From JACKAF01 sp041391485 (GTDB taxonomy: Bacteria > Bdellovibrionota > FAC87 > UBA2466 > JACKAF01): 64,000 bases of DNA. Under the pieces are notes generated by a model that saw nothing but the letters and a program-made list of their open reading frames with translations, was not told the origin of the DNA and searched no databases. Shown here piece after piece: positions 20,578 to 29,024 of this stretch. Made by a program: the position numbers and the translations under genes. The stretch covers positions 62,001-126,000 of the forward strand of contig JAWKNY010000006.1 in the NCBI GenBank assembly GCA_041391485.1, given 5' to 3'. Numbering within the stretch: the first letter of the stretch is position 1; each line of letters starts with the position of its first letter.

Positions 20578-20644
20578 CTTAAACTTTAGGATAGACTTAA
20601 GCGCACCGTTTGAAAACCACTCACACATTATCAGGGAGACACAG

Positions 20645-21019
20645 ATGGCAAAGGCAACGCTGATCGCTAGACTGCTACTTGGACTCATATTTTTTGTTTT
20701 CGGGCTAAATGGATTTTTCATGTTCATTTCCCCACCACCGCCCGCGCCCGCGGCTGGGGAATTTCTCTCGGCGATGATCAACACGGGTTACCTCTTTCCG
20801 GTGGTGAAGCTCATTGAAGTGATCTGTGGCGCAGCGCTCCTAGCGGGCGTTTACGTTCCACTGGCCTTGGTGGTCCTTGCGCCGATCGTGGTGAACATCG
20901 TGCTCTTTCACGCCTTTCTAGACCCCGCGGGCCTAGTGATGGGCGGCCTGGCAATGGTGCTACTCATTTTTCTGGCGTGGCAGCACCGGGCTCGCTACCA
21001 AGGTCTGTTTTCGCTATAA
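20645..21019 (+). CDS. DoxX family membrane protein
   Basis: 124 residues from ATG 20645, preceded by AGGGAGA. Four hydrophobic helices. The start MAKATLIARLLLGLIFFVFG followed by LNGFF and the Pro-rich loop (SPPPPAPAAGEFL) is characteristic of DoxX/YphA-type inner-membrane proteins. Helix 2 carries VVKLIEVICGAALLAGVYVP, also typical. The biochemical role of this family is mostly unclear. Confidence 0.85.
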   Translation: MAKATLIARLLLGLIFFVFGLNGFFMFISPPPPAPAAGEFLSAMINTGYLFPVVKLIEVICGAALLAGVYVPLALVVLAPIVVNIVLFHAFLDPAGLVMGGLAMVLLIFLAWQHRARYQGLFSL

Positions 21020-21035
21020 AAAACCTTCATTAAAC

Positions 21036-21070
21036 GACCCGGGCATCTTATAAGAAAGGATGCTCGGGTC
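21036..21070. repeat. inverted repeat covering the start of the next gene
   Basis: Two 12-base arms (21036-21047 and 21059-21070) pair with one G-T wobble around an 11-base loop. No T run follows, so it is not a standard terminator. The right arm contains the proposed ATG (21060-21062) of the diadenylate-cyclase-domain gene, and the purine-rich loop (AAGAAAG) would be its ribosome binding site. This could be an operator or a translational control hairpin. Confidence 0.45.
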
Positions 21071-22028
21071 CTTGATAAAAAACCAAGACAAGCGGGAATC
21101 CGCCGCAGTCGTAGAACACGCCTTCTCGCTCGCGAAGTCTCTCTCCATCGAAACGCTGCTCATTCAGATCAGTAGCCGCAGCCAGATGAAGCGCATTCTT
21201 GAAAAGCGCACCAGTGAAAAGATCGGTTGGATTCTGATGGGAGAGCGCGCCCCTGAACTTGAGGACAAGCAGGACGTCATCATTCCCGTACCCGAAAGCC
21301 CACTCACACGCGTAAGCCAAATGCGGGTGGCGCTGTTCTTGGCAGTCGCTCAAGGCTTTGCAACGCCCAAGGAAAGTGTCATCGCACTTTCTGGTGCGTT
21401 CGGAACCCAACGGCTCGATACCCTCATGATCCTAAACGCGGGAATCGAGTTCCCTTGGTACCAAAAGCAGTCCAAGGCTCTGGAGAATAGCGACCTTCCC
21501 ATCCAGACCATTGAGCGCGTCATCAGTTGGGCCTTGCGTTTGGCGACGGAAGGGCGCGAGGGACGGCCCATCGGCACTATCTTTGTAATCGGTGAACTGG
21601 CGGAAATGCAGAAGTACACCCACCAGCTGATTCTCAACCCCTTGGCGGGCCATAAGAAAAAACTGCGAACGTTCGCAAATACCGGCTTCTTTGAAACGCT
21701 TCGGGAATTAACCGGCCTGGACGGGGCGTTTTTGATTTCACCGAATGGAACCGTTGAAACCGCAGGCACCTATCTAGGGGCAGCGTCGGAAAACGCCCGC
21801 ACACTTCCGGGACTGGGAGCCCGGCATACGGCGGCCGCTGCCTTCACCAGCCGTTGCCGCCACACCATTGCCGTCGTTTTGTCGGAGTCCTCAGGCACGG
21901 TCACGCTCTTCCAAGGTGGCGACGTCCTATTAAAGCTGGAGAAGCTGGCCCCCGGCACAAAGAGCGCACCTTCCAAAAGAGCTAAGGCATGGCTGAAGAC
22001 ACCCAAGAGGGCGAAGATTACTACCTAA
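21060..22028 (+). CDS. DisA_N-type diadenylate cyclase domain protein
   Basis: 322 residues. The N-terminal 160 residues are an alpha/beta domain I do not recognise. The C-terminal part carries the diadenylate cyclase fold: LTGLDGAFLISPNGTVETAG (DGA motif), GLGARHTAAAAFTSR (RHR region) and AVVLSESSGTVTLFQGGDVL (terminal strands). It would make cyclic-di-AMP from two ATP. The second Arg of the RHR motif is Thr here, so activity is uncertain. It overlaps the DUF5522 gene by 40 bp, indicating translational coupling. Organisation resembles soluble DAC proteins rather than membrane CdaA, since no transmembrane helices are visible. Confidence 0.78.
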   Translation: MLGSLIKNQDKRESAAVVEHAFSLAKSLSIETLLIQISSRSQMKRILEKRTSEKIGWILMGERAPELEDKQDVIIPVPESPLTRVSQMRVALFLAVAQGFATPKESVIALSGAFGTQRLDTLMILNAGIEFPWYQKQSKALENSDLPIQTIERVISWALRLATEGREGRPIGTIFVIGELAEMQKYTHQLILNPLAGHKKKLRTFANTGFFETLRELTGLDGAFLISPNGTVETAGTYLGAASENARTLPGLGARHTAAAAFTSRCRHTIAVVLSESSGTVTLFQGGDVLLKLEKLAPGTKSAPSKRAKAWLKTPKRAKITT

Positions 22029-22150
22029 ACGACGACGGGCTTCTGGTTTTTACCGCCGCCTATCTATTAAAGCGTGGATATTGCTGCCGTAACGGATGCC
22101 GCCACTGCCCGTATGGCGAGCCTGCAGACCCCCCTTCCGATCCGGATTAG
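21989..22150 (+). CDS. DUF5522 small Cys-rich protein
   Basis: 53 residues. YYLNDDGLLVFTAAYLLKRG followed by YCCRNGCRHCPYG is the complete signature of DUF5522. Four Cys and a His in C-C-x3-C-x2-H-C suggest a small metal-binding knuckle. It begins inside the 3' end of the diadenylate-cyclase-domain gene and is probably co-translated with it. Function of the family unknown. Confidence 0.85.
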   Translation: MAEDTQEGEDYYLNDDGLLVFTAAYLLKRGYCCRNGCRHCPYGEPADPPSDPD

Positions 22151-22203
22151 CCTTGTGTTTTTAACGCCATGTGCTAGATTCCGGCCACTTAATCGTAACC
22201 CAA

Positions 22204-23517
22204 ATGAAGTACATATTTTTTCTCATTACACTGTATGCGGCGGCCACGGCTGCGCCTCCTAGCAACTGGGAGGACTTTCGCAGAGCCCAGCAGGAGTTCG
22301 ACGAGGAGGACGAGCACGGAGCCGAGCTTTGTCCCGACACTCTTGCCGGCGTTGGCGACCATGCCGATCTTTTCCGTGTTTTGGGCAAACACAACACGGA
22401 GATTTTTCAAGACCTCTGGGATTCCCCTCCATTCATAGAATTTCTGATGGATCACCCGACTACGGCGGAATACCCTCACGAAGATCCGGATGCCGTTAAG
22501 GAGTACCTCGACCGACGTCTTCCCGAGTTCAACGCAGGACGGGACCTGGATAAAAAGCAGGCAGCCTCGCTTAAAGAATCACTCATGGTTCACGGCACAA
22601 AGCCCGGACGAAAAGGCGGCTACACCGCACTTGCGGAGATTAGCAGTTCGAACCGGGAGAGACTCCTGGCGAAGTTCCCTTATGTGCGGGGAACCGAAGG
22701 GATGGAACTTGCGGAAACTTTAGTAGGTAGCTTGGGCTTGTTGTACACCCACAACGCGCCTCGCGCCGTTCAAAAACCCAAGTACTCCCTGCTCTCTTCG
22801 TCTTCCCTGGAAAGCCTAGGGTTTACGGGCGGGCTTAACACCTCGGAGTTCAACCGTTGGTTGAAATCGGATCAAGGGGTTTTCTTTTTTGTAGACCCGT
22901 ATATTGAGCGAAAGTCGGGACGGCTCGTGGCAGCCCATGCAAATCGTGGGCGATTGCGCTACGGGGAATTTCAATTTGAACTGGACTCCCAGTACGCGGA
23001 CAAACGTGCGTGGATTTCGGTTTATATAATGGACGTGGACGAGCTGATTCGCTTTGCCGAAGTGGTTCACCCCAAAGAGTACAAAGAAATTGTATCGCTT
23101 CTCGATGCTATCTACGATTACAACATAGAAGGACGCAAAGGAATGCCCTTTGAAGATCTAATGGAATACGTGAATGTCACAGAGGTCGCAAAAGCTTGGG
23201 AGTTTGTGCAGAATACCCGAGGCTTGGAGCCCAAACTCGAGAAACTACGCAACGACCTTTTCCGTTTTGATTTCGCACCCGCGGATTTCAGAACGGTAGT
23301 GCAGCAAACGCTACTCCATCGACTCGACCAGATGCGCCGCACGCGACCCGCTCGTTTTGCGAGTGCCGTTGAGATGTTGGCCGAGGGAGACGCAGGAGCG
23401 CTACGAGACTTGCTCGATCAGCAAGTTTTCTCAGTCCTTGGGATTCCAAATGAATATGAAGCTAAGGTGCCTGTGGCGGTTCCTGTACAGGCAATGCGAA
23501 CGAGCACCATGCCCTAG
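22204..23517 (+). CDS. secreted protein of unknown function
   Basis: About 437 residues from ATG 22204 (MKYIFFLITLYAAATAAP), a clear signal peptide. An in-frame start at 22171 would put extra polar residues before it. The body is mixed alpha/beta: a segment MVHGTKPGRKGGYTALAEI near residue 130, a beta-rich middle (GVFFFVDPYIERKSGRLVA), and a helical C-terminal third with many Arg, Glu and Leu. One Cys only, near the N-terminus. Not recognised. It converges on the coiled-coil protease gene. Confidence 0.75.
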   Translation: MKYIFFLITLYAAATAAPPSNWEDFRRAQQEFDEEDEHGAELCPDTLAGVGDHADLFRVLGKHNTEIFQDLWDSPPFIEFLMDHPTTAEYPHEDPDAVKEYLDRRLPEFNAGRDLDKKQAASLKESLMVHGTKPGRKGGYTALAEISSSNRERLLAKFPYVRGTEGMELAETLVGSLGLLYTHNAPRAVQKPKYSLLSSSSLESLGFTGGLNTSEFNRWLKSDQGVFFFVDPYIERKSGRLVAAHANRGRLRYGEFQFELDSQYADKRAWISVYIMDVDELIRFAEVVHPKEYKEIVSLLDAIYDYNIEGRKGMPFEDLMEYVNVTEVAKAWEFVQNTRGLEPKLEKLRNDLFRFDFAPADFRTVVQQTLLHRLDQMRRTRPARFASAVEMLAEGDAGALRDLLDQQVFSVLGIPNEYEAKVPVAVPVQAMRTSTMP

Positions 23518-23523
23518 GCGAAG

Positions 23524-25468
23524 TTAGTTTGCAGGGGTGTGCGGCAGTTGCTCCTCGGCCCTGGCGATTGAGTTGTCGTAGTCGGTTCCCTTTTCATATT
23601 TGGGCGGCTCTAGGCCGAGCTGCTGCCGGTACCAGGTTTGAACCGAGCTGTCCGCGGCGACAAGCCCCAATCGATCGTTAAACTTAGCGGCTGTAAACTT
23701 TGCAGAGAGAGGCCCCCTACTTTGAGTTTTCCATTTTCAACTACAAAAGTACCGCCACCGGAATTGCCTTCATGAATTCCGACCGCATTCCCCGAGAGGT
23801 TGACTTCTAAAAGCCCTTTTCCTTCCGGGCTCTTCTTTACTCCGCCAATCAAGGGCTGGTAACCATCGACTACGACGGCTTCGCCATCGGTAGGGCGTAA
23901 CTCGCCAGTTCAAAGGTCGGAATTTTCGTGTCCGAAGGACAACTCTCGCCCGAAAGGTTCAGGCTCACCAAGGCGATGTCCATGGCGCTCGCTGTACCTT
24001 GAGGACGTTGGACCACTACCTCATCCGTAGAAAATTCCACTTGGGACTGTGACACCGCGTGCACCACACCGAAGGAGCGACCTAACTGGGCTATCTCCAT
24101 CGTATTGGCCTTTTTTCTCACGCAGTGATCCGCCGTAGAAAATTTCATGCGACAGACCCTAGCCACAGCATCAAAGACTTTTTGAATAGCCGTCATCTGA
24201 CATTTACCGATCGCGTCGCCGTAATCCGAAAAGATATCAATGCTAAAATCGAAAATGCCTTGCGCGTTCAGCTCGGCAATAGCCGCCTCGGCCTCACTCT
24301 TGGACTGGCCGCTAGCCGGCTTCGCACCCGCGATATTGGCGGCACCGCTGCCGCTCTTTGAACGCGGAATGAAAGAAGATCGAGTGCCCGGATCGATGGA
24401 GCCGATATCAAAACCCCGAACCGCACTTTCAGGCGAGAAGAGACCTTGGCCCGCAGAGGGCGCCACGTTGTTCGCGGCACTGTTATCAACAGGCCGATTT
24501 TCGTTCTTCGGAGCATGAGGCCCTTTGAACGGCTCATCCGTCGGCGATTCGGAAGGCACCTTTGAAAAACCATCGGGCAAGTCATTCTTAGCTGAGGGCT
24601 TCTCTTTATCCGTCTCCGACTTCTCTTTGGCCGCCTTGTTGGCATCCAGCAAACCGTCCAATACTTTCTTGAACTTCTCTTCGCCATTTCGAAAGACCAA
24701 ATCCGCTCGTCGGTCGCGCGCGAAGGAATCCGCAAAGCGCACACCCGCGGCCAAGCTGTGATCGGTGCGAAGCTCAGCAAGCGCATCCCGGAGCGTGTCG
24801 AATTCAATCGCTTCGGCAGCCTTGTCGTCAAAAATCTCTTTCAATACTTTTACCGGGACTTCTTCTTCCGTGAGGGCGCTTTCGGCCTTTTTTCTGAGTT
24901 CTTCAGGAAGTTTGGGGAGTATTCCCTTGATAGCATCGGTCACCGACGCTGAAAGACGCAGGGACGGCACCTTGTTATCAATCGCATCGCGTAGTTCTTG
25001 CACGATTAGATCCCTAAGGTTGGCGCTCGGTGATTTGTTTTGGCCCTCTCTTCCCTCGCGGTTAGCAAGCCGCAAAGCTGCCATCAGCTCCATTTTTTCG
25101 GGAAGATTGACGTCAAAGTCCGGATTGGCTTCCAGGGTTTCAAGCAATTGTTTCGAATCTAAGACAAAGTCCTCAGCGTCGATCTTTGCTTCTAGCTCTT
25201 TGAGCTCTTCGGGAACGTCTTTAAATTTCTCTTTGATAACTTGAAGGTATTTTTCTTTTAGACGCTTATTGAGGTCTTTCCCCACTCGGATAGCAACTGA
25301 GCTTTGAATGCCGGCCAAGCGGCCAAGCTCGATAGAATTCATGGTATCGAGTTTTTTCGAAGCAAGGGCCTGCACCGAGGGCGGATTCGCCGACATGCCT
25401 AAGCTAGGCAACAACAAGACGCACAACAAAGCTGGGAACAATTTTTGTTTTCCCCAGTAATAACTCAT
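23524..25468 (-). CDS. secreted trypsin-like protease with long helical N-terminal region, two frameshifts
   Basis: ATG 25468 (signal peptide LFPALLCVLLLPSLGMSA) behind AGGTG. Residues of about 30-330 are highly charged helices and probably coiled coils. A Ser/Pro/Asn linker follows, then a trypsin fold: catalytic His in FSTADHCVRK, catalytic Asp in AMDIALVSLNL, catalytic Ser in HEGNSGGGTFVV. The frame breaks near 23882 (ASYALPM continues as GEAVVVDGYQPLIGG) and again near 23707 in a CTCTCT run (KVGGLSAKFTAAKF), ending at TAA 23524-23526. The triad is complete, so an active periplasmic or secreted protease is likely if the breaks are artefacts. Confidence 0.8.
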
Positions 25469-25661
25469 GAACACCTGTTGCCTAAAGTAGGTGCAAGGCA
25501 GGTGCCACGGAGGCGAATTTAAAAAGTCATGAACTTCTAAAAGCTTAAGTGTTTCTCGGTCGTCCACGCTCACCTATGGAGTGCGTAGATTTAGTAGTCG
25601 GGCTGTCTCGAATCAAAACGCTCTTGCGCATTCTACGGGAATACGCCATCTTCAAAGGGTC

Positions 25662-25931
25662 ATGGGTTACTTGGAATCCTACAATGCCTCACATAGAAAT
25701 CGAATCAACCGTCTGCTCCACTCCATAGGCATTCCCGCAATCGTCGTTTCGCTGCCCTTATTTTTTTTCCACGTCTGGTGGGGAGCAGCGCTCTTCGTTG
25801 GAGGGTGGGCGCTACAATTTCTAGGACACTACTTTGAGGGGAAGCCACCGGCGTTTTTCTCAGATCCCCTCTATTTAATAGTGGGACCGTATTGGTGGCT
25901 AAAGAAAATGCTCACCAAAAAGAAGCGCTAG
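25662..25931 (+). CDS. Mpo1-like (DUF962) membrane protein
   Basis: 89 residues from ATG 25662 preceded by AAAGGG. The start MGYLESYNASHRNRINRLLH, then the helices IPAIVVSLPLFFFHVWWGAA and LQFLGHYFEGKPPAFFSDP, match the Mpo1-like family. In yeast the namesake is a Fe(II)-dependent dioxygenase of phytosphingosine alpha-oxidation; the conserved His residues (SHRNR, LLHSIG, GHYFEG) are present. The bacterial role is unclear. It converges on grxC with a 4-bp overlap. Confidence 0.85.
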   Translation: MGYLESYNASHRNRINRLLHSIGIPAIVVSLPLFFFHVWWGAALFVGGWALQFLGHYFEGKPPAFFSDPLYLIVGPYWWLKKMLTKKKR

Positions 25932-26185
25932 CTGGTAGCGAGCCTCTTGTCTAGCTCGCCCGCATCCTCTAAAGCCCGCAGCTCGCTGAAGCCGCCAATC
26001 AGTGTGCCATTAATGAAAATCTGCGGAACGGTCATATGCCCGGTTCGCTTCTTAAGATCAGCCAGTTCCTGCGGCCGCCCCTGCAAATCAGTTTCCGTGT
26101 AGCTTACGCCCTTCGCATCGAGCAGAGCCTTGGCCCGGATGCAATAAGGACAAAACGTGGTGGTAAATATTTCAACTTTTGCCAT
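25928..26185 (-). CDS. grxC: glutaredoxin 3
   Basis: 85 residues starting MAKVEIFTTTFCPYCIRAKA, with the CPYC active site. Also visible: TVPQIFINGTLIGGFSEL (cis-Pro and glutathione-binding region) and the C-terminal helix. A standard dithiol glutaredoxin of cytoplasmic redox control. The longer open frame upstream lacks a ribosome binding site and family similarity. Confidence 0.95.
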   Translation of the reverse strand: MAKVEIFTTTFCPYCIRAKALLDAKGVSYTETDLQGRPQELADLKKRTGHMTVPQIFINGTLIGGFSELRALEDAGELDKRLATS

Positions 26186-26292
26186 GAAAGGGGGATACCC
26201 GAATGGTGTTTTTTTTTCAACCCCGCTTTGCCGCACGGGGCCTCGAATTCCGTGAGTTGGCCGAATACAGTGATTCGCAAAGGGGAATGTCC

Positions 26293-26706
26293 ATGAGAAT
26301 TGCTTGGTTGTTGCTGGCCTTGAGCCTTTTACCTTCTGCAGAGGCCGCCTATGATCCGGCAGCCCTGGAGGTCTGCAAGTTGCACAACGCAAAGTCCTAT
26401 TTTTTCGACTGCCTTCGAATCATCAAAGACAGGCAGTTTGAAGACGAGGCACTCACGGCCTGCAAAGAGCACCGCTACAGTGACGATCTCAACTACTGTT
26501 TGGCCATTGTAGCCGATGGAAACTACCAAACAGTGGCTTTGGAAGCCTGCAGGCGCCACAATACCGCGAGCTTCTACAACGGGTGTTTGCGGGCCATCAA
26601 AAACAAGCGCTATACCGAAGAAGAGATCGGACTTTGCAAGGAATTCAACTGGCCCGATGAGTACAACGAATGCCTGCGTCTCGTGGGAACCCCAGTCCGT
26701 GGCTAA
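26293..26706 (+). CDS. small secreted protein of four Cys-pair repeats
   Basis: About 137 residues from ATG 26293, chosen because AAAGGGG lies 7 bases upstream. Signal peptide MRIAWLLLALSLLPSAEAA. The mature chain is four tandem repeats of about 30-35 residues, each with two Cys separated by about ten residues (LEVCKLHNAKSYFFDCL, LTACKEHRYSDDLNYCL, LEACRRHNTASFYNGCL, IGLCKEFNWPDEYNECL). Two helices joined by a disulfide per repeat are likely. No family name known to me. Conceptually close to the Sel1/Hcp-like protein at 18303. Confidence 0.75.
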   Translation: MRIAWLLLALSLLPSAEAAYDPAALEVCKLHNAKSYFFDCLRIIKDRQFEDEALTACKEHRYSDDLNYCLAIVADGNYQTVALEACRRHNTASFYNGCLRAIKNKRYTEEEIGLCKEFNWPDEYNECLRLVGTPVRG

Positions 26707-27362
26707 CCGCAGAGTTTGGTCCAAAGCGTTTCAGACAGTTCGCTGAGGGAATGGAGTTTCAAATCGGCGATCGCAAACCGAGGATCGTGGCGAAGCTTCT
26801 CCTCGGGTACCGCGATACACTTCATGCGAGCCGCTTTAGCCGCAAGCGCACCGTTCACCGAGTCCTCAATGGCGAGGCAGTTTTCCGGTGGCACTCCTAA
26901 GGCTTTGGCCGTGGAGAGATAAACCCCTGGGTGGGGCTTCCCGTACGGCTCTCGATCGGCCGAGTAAGCCACCTGGAACGTGCCGTTTAGCTCCAAGGCC
27001 TTTAGCACCGCCGTGATGTGCTTTTCTGGTGACGAGGTGGCTAGGCCCAGCGGCAGTTTTTTGTCAGCCAAGAATTGCAGGGCTTCGGTCACGCCTTGGA
27101 GCCGGTGACCCTTCACAGAAATTTGCTCGGCCACCTTGTCGATGACTTTTTCGGTAAGCGCGGCGGGCGGCAATCCCTCCCAAGGAAAACGACGGAAATA
27201 CATTTCAGTGATTTCGGCCATCCGGATGCCCTGCGTCTGCAGGCACTGCTCCTCAGTCAGGTGAATCCCTACTTCCGCAAAACATTCAATCTCAGCCCGA
27301 CGCCAGAATGGCTCAGAGTCCAATAACACTCCGTCCATATCAAAGATCACGGCAGCTATCAT
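26703..27362 (-). CDS. HAD-superfamily sugar phosphatase (HxpB/YniC-like)
   Basis: 219 residues from ATG 27362. HAD motifs: VIFDMDGVLLDSEP (motif I, nucleophile Asp and general acid Asp), GLATSSPEKH (motif II), KPHPGVYLSTAK (motif III Lys) and CLAIEDSVNGALAAKAA (motif IV). The order and the Ser in TSS match hexitol/2-deoxyglucose-6-phosphate phosphatases, with beta-phosphoglucomutase as the other possibility. It converges on the Cys-repeat gene with a 4-bp overlap. Confidence 0.88.
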   Translation of the reverse strand: MIAAVIFDMDGVLLDSEPFWRRAEIECFAEVGIHLTEEQCLQTQGIRMAEITEMYFRRFPWEGLPPAALTEKVIDKVAEQISVKGHRLQGVTEALQFLADKKLPLGLATSSPEKHITAVLKALELNGTFQVAYSADREPYGKPHPGVYLSTAKALGVPPENCLAIEDSVNGALAAKAARMKCIAVPEEKLRHDPRFAIADLKLHSLSELSETLWTKLCG

Positions 27363-27449
27363 CTTCTCGCACCTGCACCAAAGGGGTTTCAATACGGAAA
27401 AAAACGCCTACAATATAGCACACGTTTTTGGAAGCACTAGGAGAAGGCC

Positions 27450-29024
27450 ATGCCAAACTTGGATGAACTGAATCGGATTGCCGACTTGGAGCACGTAGGG
27501 CGTTTGGTGGAAGGACACGCCTTGCGGCTAGGTAGCGGCATCGCTGTCCTGCTCTTTGGTTGGCTCATCGCACTTATCGCCTCGGGGATTACCCGCAAGG
27601 CCCTAACCAAAGCCAACGTCGGCGGCTCACTGGAGCAACTCATGGGCCCCGACGCCCGACGCCCGGTTCCGCTGGAGCGCTGGGTTTCACGCGCCGTCTT
27701 CTACATCTTCATGCTCTTTGTGTTCATCGCTTTTTTTGAGGTGTTGGACCTTCAGGTAATCAACGAACCCCTCAACCACTTTCTGATTAAGTTATTTGAG
27801 TTTATCCCGACCTTACTCGGGCCGCTCGTTCTGATTGTTATTGCATGGATCGTCGCCAGCTTTCTTCGCTTCTTAGTACATAAGCTGATGGGTAGCCCTC
27901 AGTTGAACCAGATGCTCGCCAAGTGGATCGGCATTGAGGGGAATCTTCAAACTTCTGCAGCGCAAACGGTCGGCAACATTATTTACTGGATGGTCTTTCT
28001 TATCTTCTCATTGGCCATACTCGATACGCTGAACCTTCAGGGCCTGCTCGAACCGCTGCAGCAGATGTTTCAGCAAATTCTAGGCTTCTTGCCCAACGTT
28101 TTCGCAGCCCTCCTGATTCTAGGCTTTGGTTGGTTTTTCGCCCGCGTCGTCCAACGCATCCTCTCCAACCTATCGGCGACAGTAGGAGTAGACAGACTTA
28201 GCGTGCAACTTGGGTTGCAAGGGAATTTGGGCAAGCATCCGACTTCGCATTGGCTAGGCGTACTTGGGTACATCTTGGTTTTGATTCCCGTTCTCATCGC
28301 GAGTTTAAACGCCCTCAACCTGCATTCCATTACCCAACCGGTTAGCGAAATGCTCAATGAGGTACTCACTACACTGCCCAAGCTTCTCGCCGCTCTGTTG
28401 GTTCTGGCCGTCGCCTACTTTGCGGGGCGCTTACTGCGTGGGCTTGTGACGGTGGGGCTTACGAACGCGGGCTTTAACGGCGTGCTCGCGAAGATGGGGA
28501 TCGGAAAAGATCCGATGGATTACAACTCTTTGCTGGGCAAAATGGGGATTGGGGAAGCCCCTCAGGAGGGGACGCGTACCCCGTCGGATATCGCCGGTTT
28601 CATCATCTTTTTCGGTTTGATGCTCTTCGCCGGTGTCGAGTCACTGGAAATTGTGGGATTCCAAGCACTCGCTCAACTACTCACCCGCTTCGTTGTGTTC
28701 TTTGGCCAGGTTTTGCTTGGCCTTGGGATCTTTGGTTTTGCGATGTTCATTTCCAATATCGTCGCCAACACCATCCGCGCGACAGGAAGCCCACAATCGC
28801 ACGCACTCGCCCTGGTTTCGAGAGTCGCCATTTTGGTGCTCGCGGGAGCCATGGCGCTGCAGCAGATGGGACTTGCCGAGCGCATTATCAATCTGGCGTT
28901 TGGTATCGTACTGGGTGCGGTAGCTCTGGCCACCGCTACGGCATTTGGCCTGGGCGGTAAGGACGTGGCCGCCGAGCTGTGGCGCGAATTCGTGAATTCG
29001 CTCCGAGCCAAACGACGCACGTGA
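27450..29024 (+). CDS. mechanosensitive-channel-like protein with conserved TM-helix repeats
   Basis: 524 residues behind AGGAGAAGG. About ten hydrophobic helices. The repeating unit of a long amphipathic helix plus FLPNVFAALLILGFGWFFAR or LPKLLAALLVLAVAYFAGRL is the conserved TM-helix repeat found in MscS-like proteins of Bacteroidetes and cyanobacteria. The C-terminal glycine-rich segment (GIVLGAVALATATAFGLGGK) resembles the pore helix of MscS. No C-terminal cytoplasmic MscS domain follows. Its stop overlaps the GTG start of the next gene (GTGA). Confidence 0.82.
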   Translation: MPNLDELNRIADLEHVGRLVEGHALRLGSGIAVLLFGWLIALIASGITRKALTKANVGGSLEQLMGPDARRPVPLERWVSRAVFYIFMLFVFIAFFEVLDLQVINEPLNHFLIKLFEFIPTLLGPLVLIVIAWIVASFLRFLVHKLMGSPQLNQMLAKWIGIEGNLQTSAAQTVGNIIYWMVFLIFSLAILDTLNLQGLLEPLQQMFQQILGFLPNVFAALLILGFGWFFARVVQRILSNLSATVGVDRLSVQLGLQGNLGKHPTSHWLGVLGYILVLIPVLIASLNALNLHSITQPVSEMLNEVLTTLPKLLAALLVLAVAYFAGRLLRGLVTVGLTNAGFNGVLAKMGIGKDPMDYNSLLGKMGIGEAPQEGTRTPSDIAGFIIFFGLMLFAGVESLEIVGFQALAQLLTRFVVFFGQVLLGLGIFGFAMFISNIVANTIRATGSPQSHALALVSRVAILVLAGAMALQQMGLAERIINLAFGIVLGAVALATATAFGLGGKDVAAELWREFVNSLRAKRRT

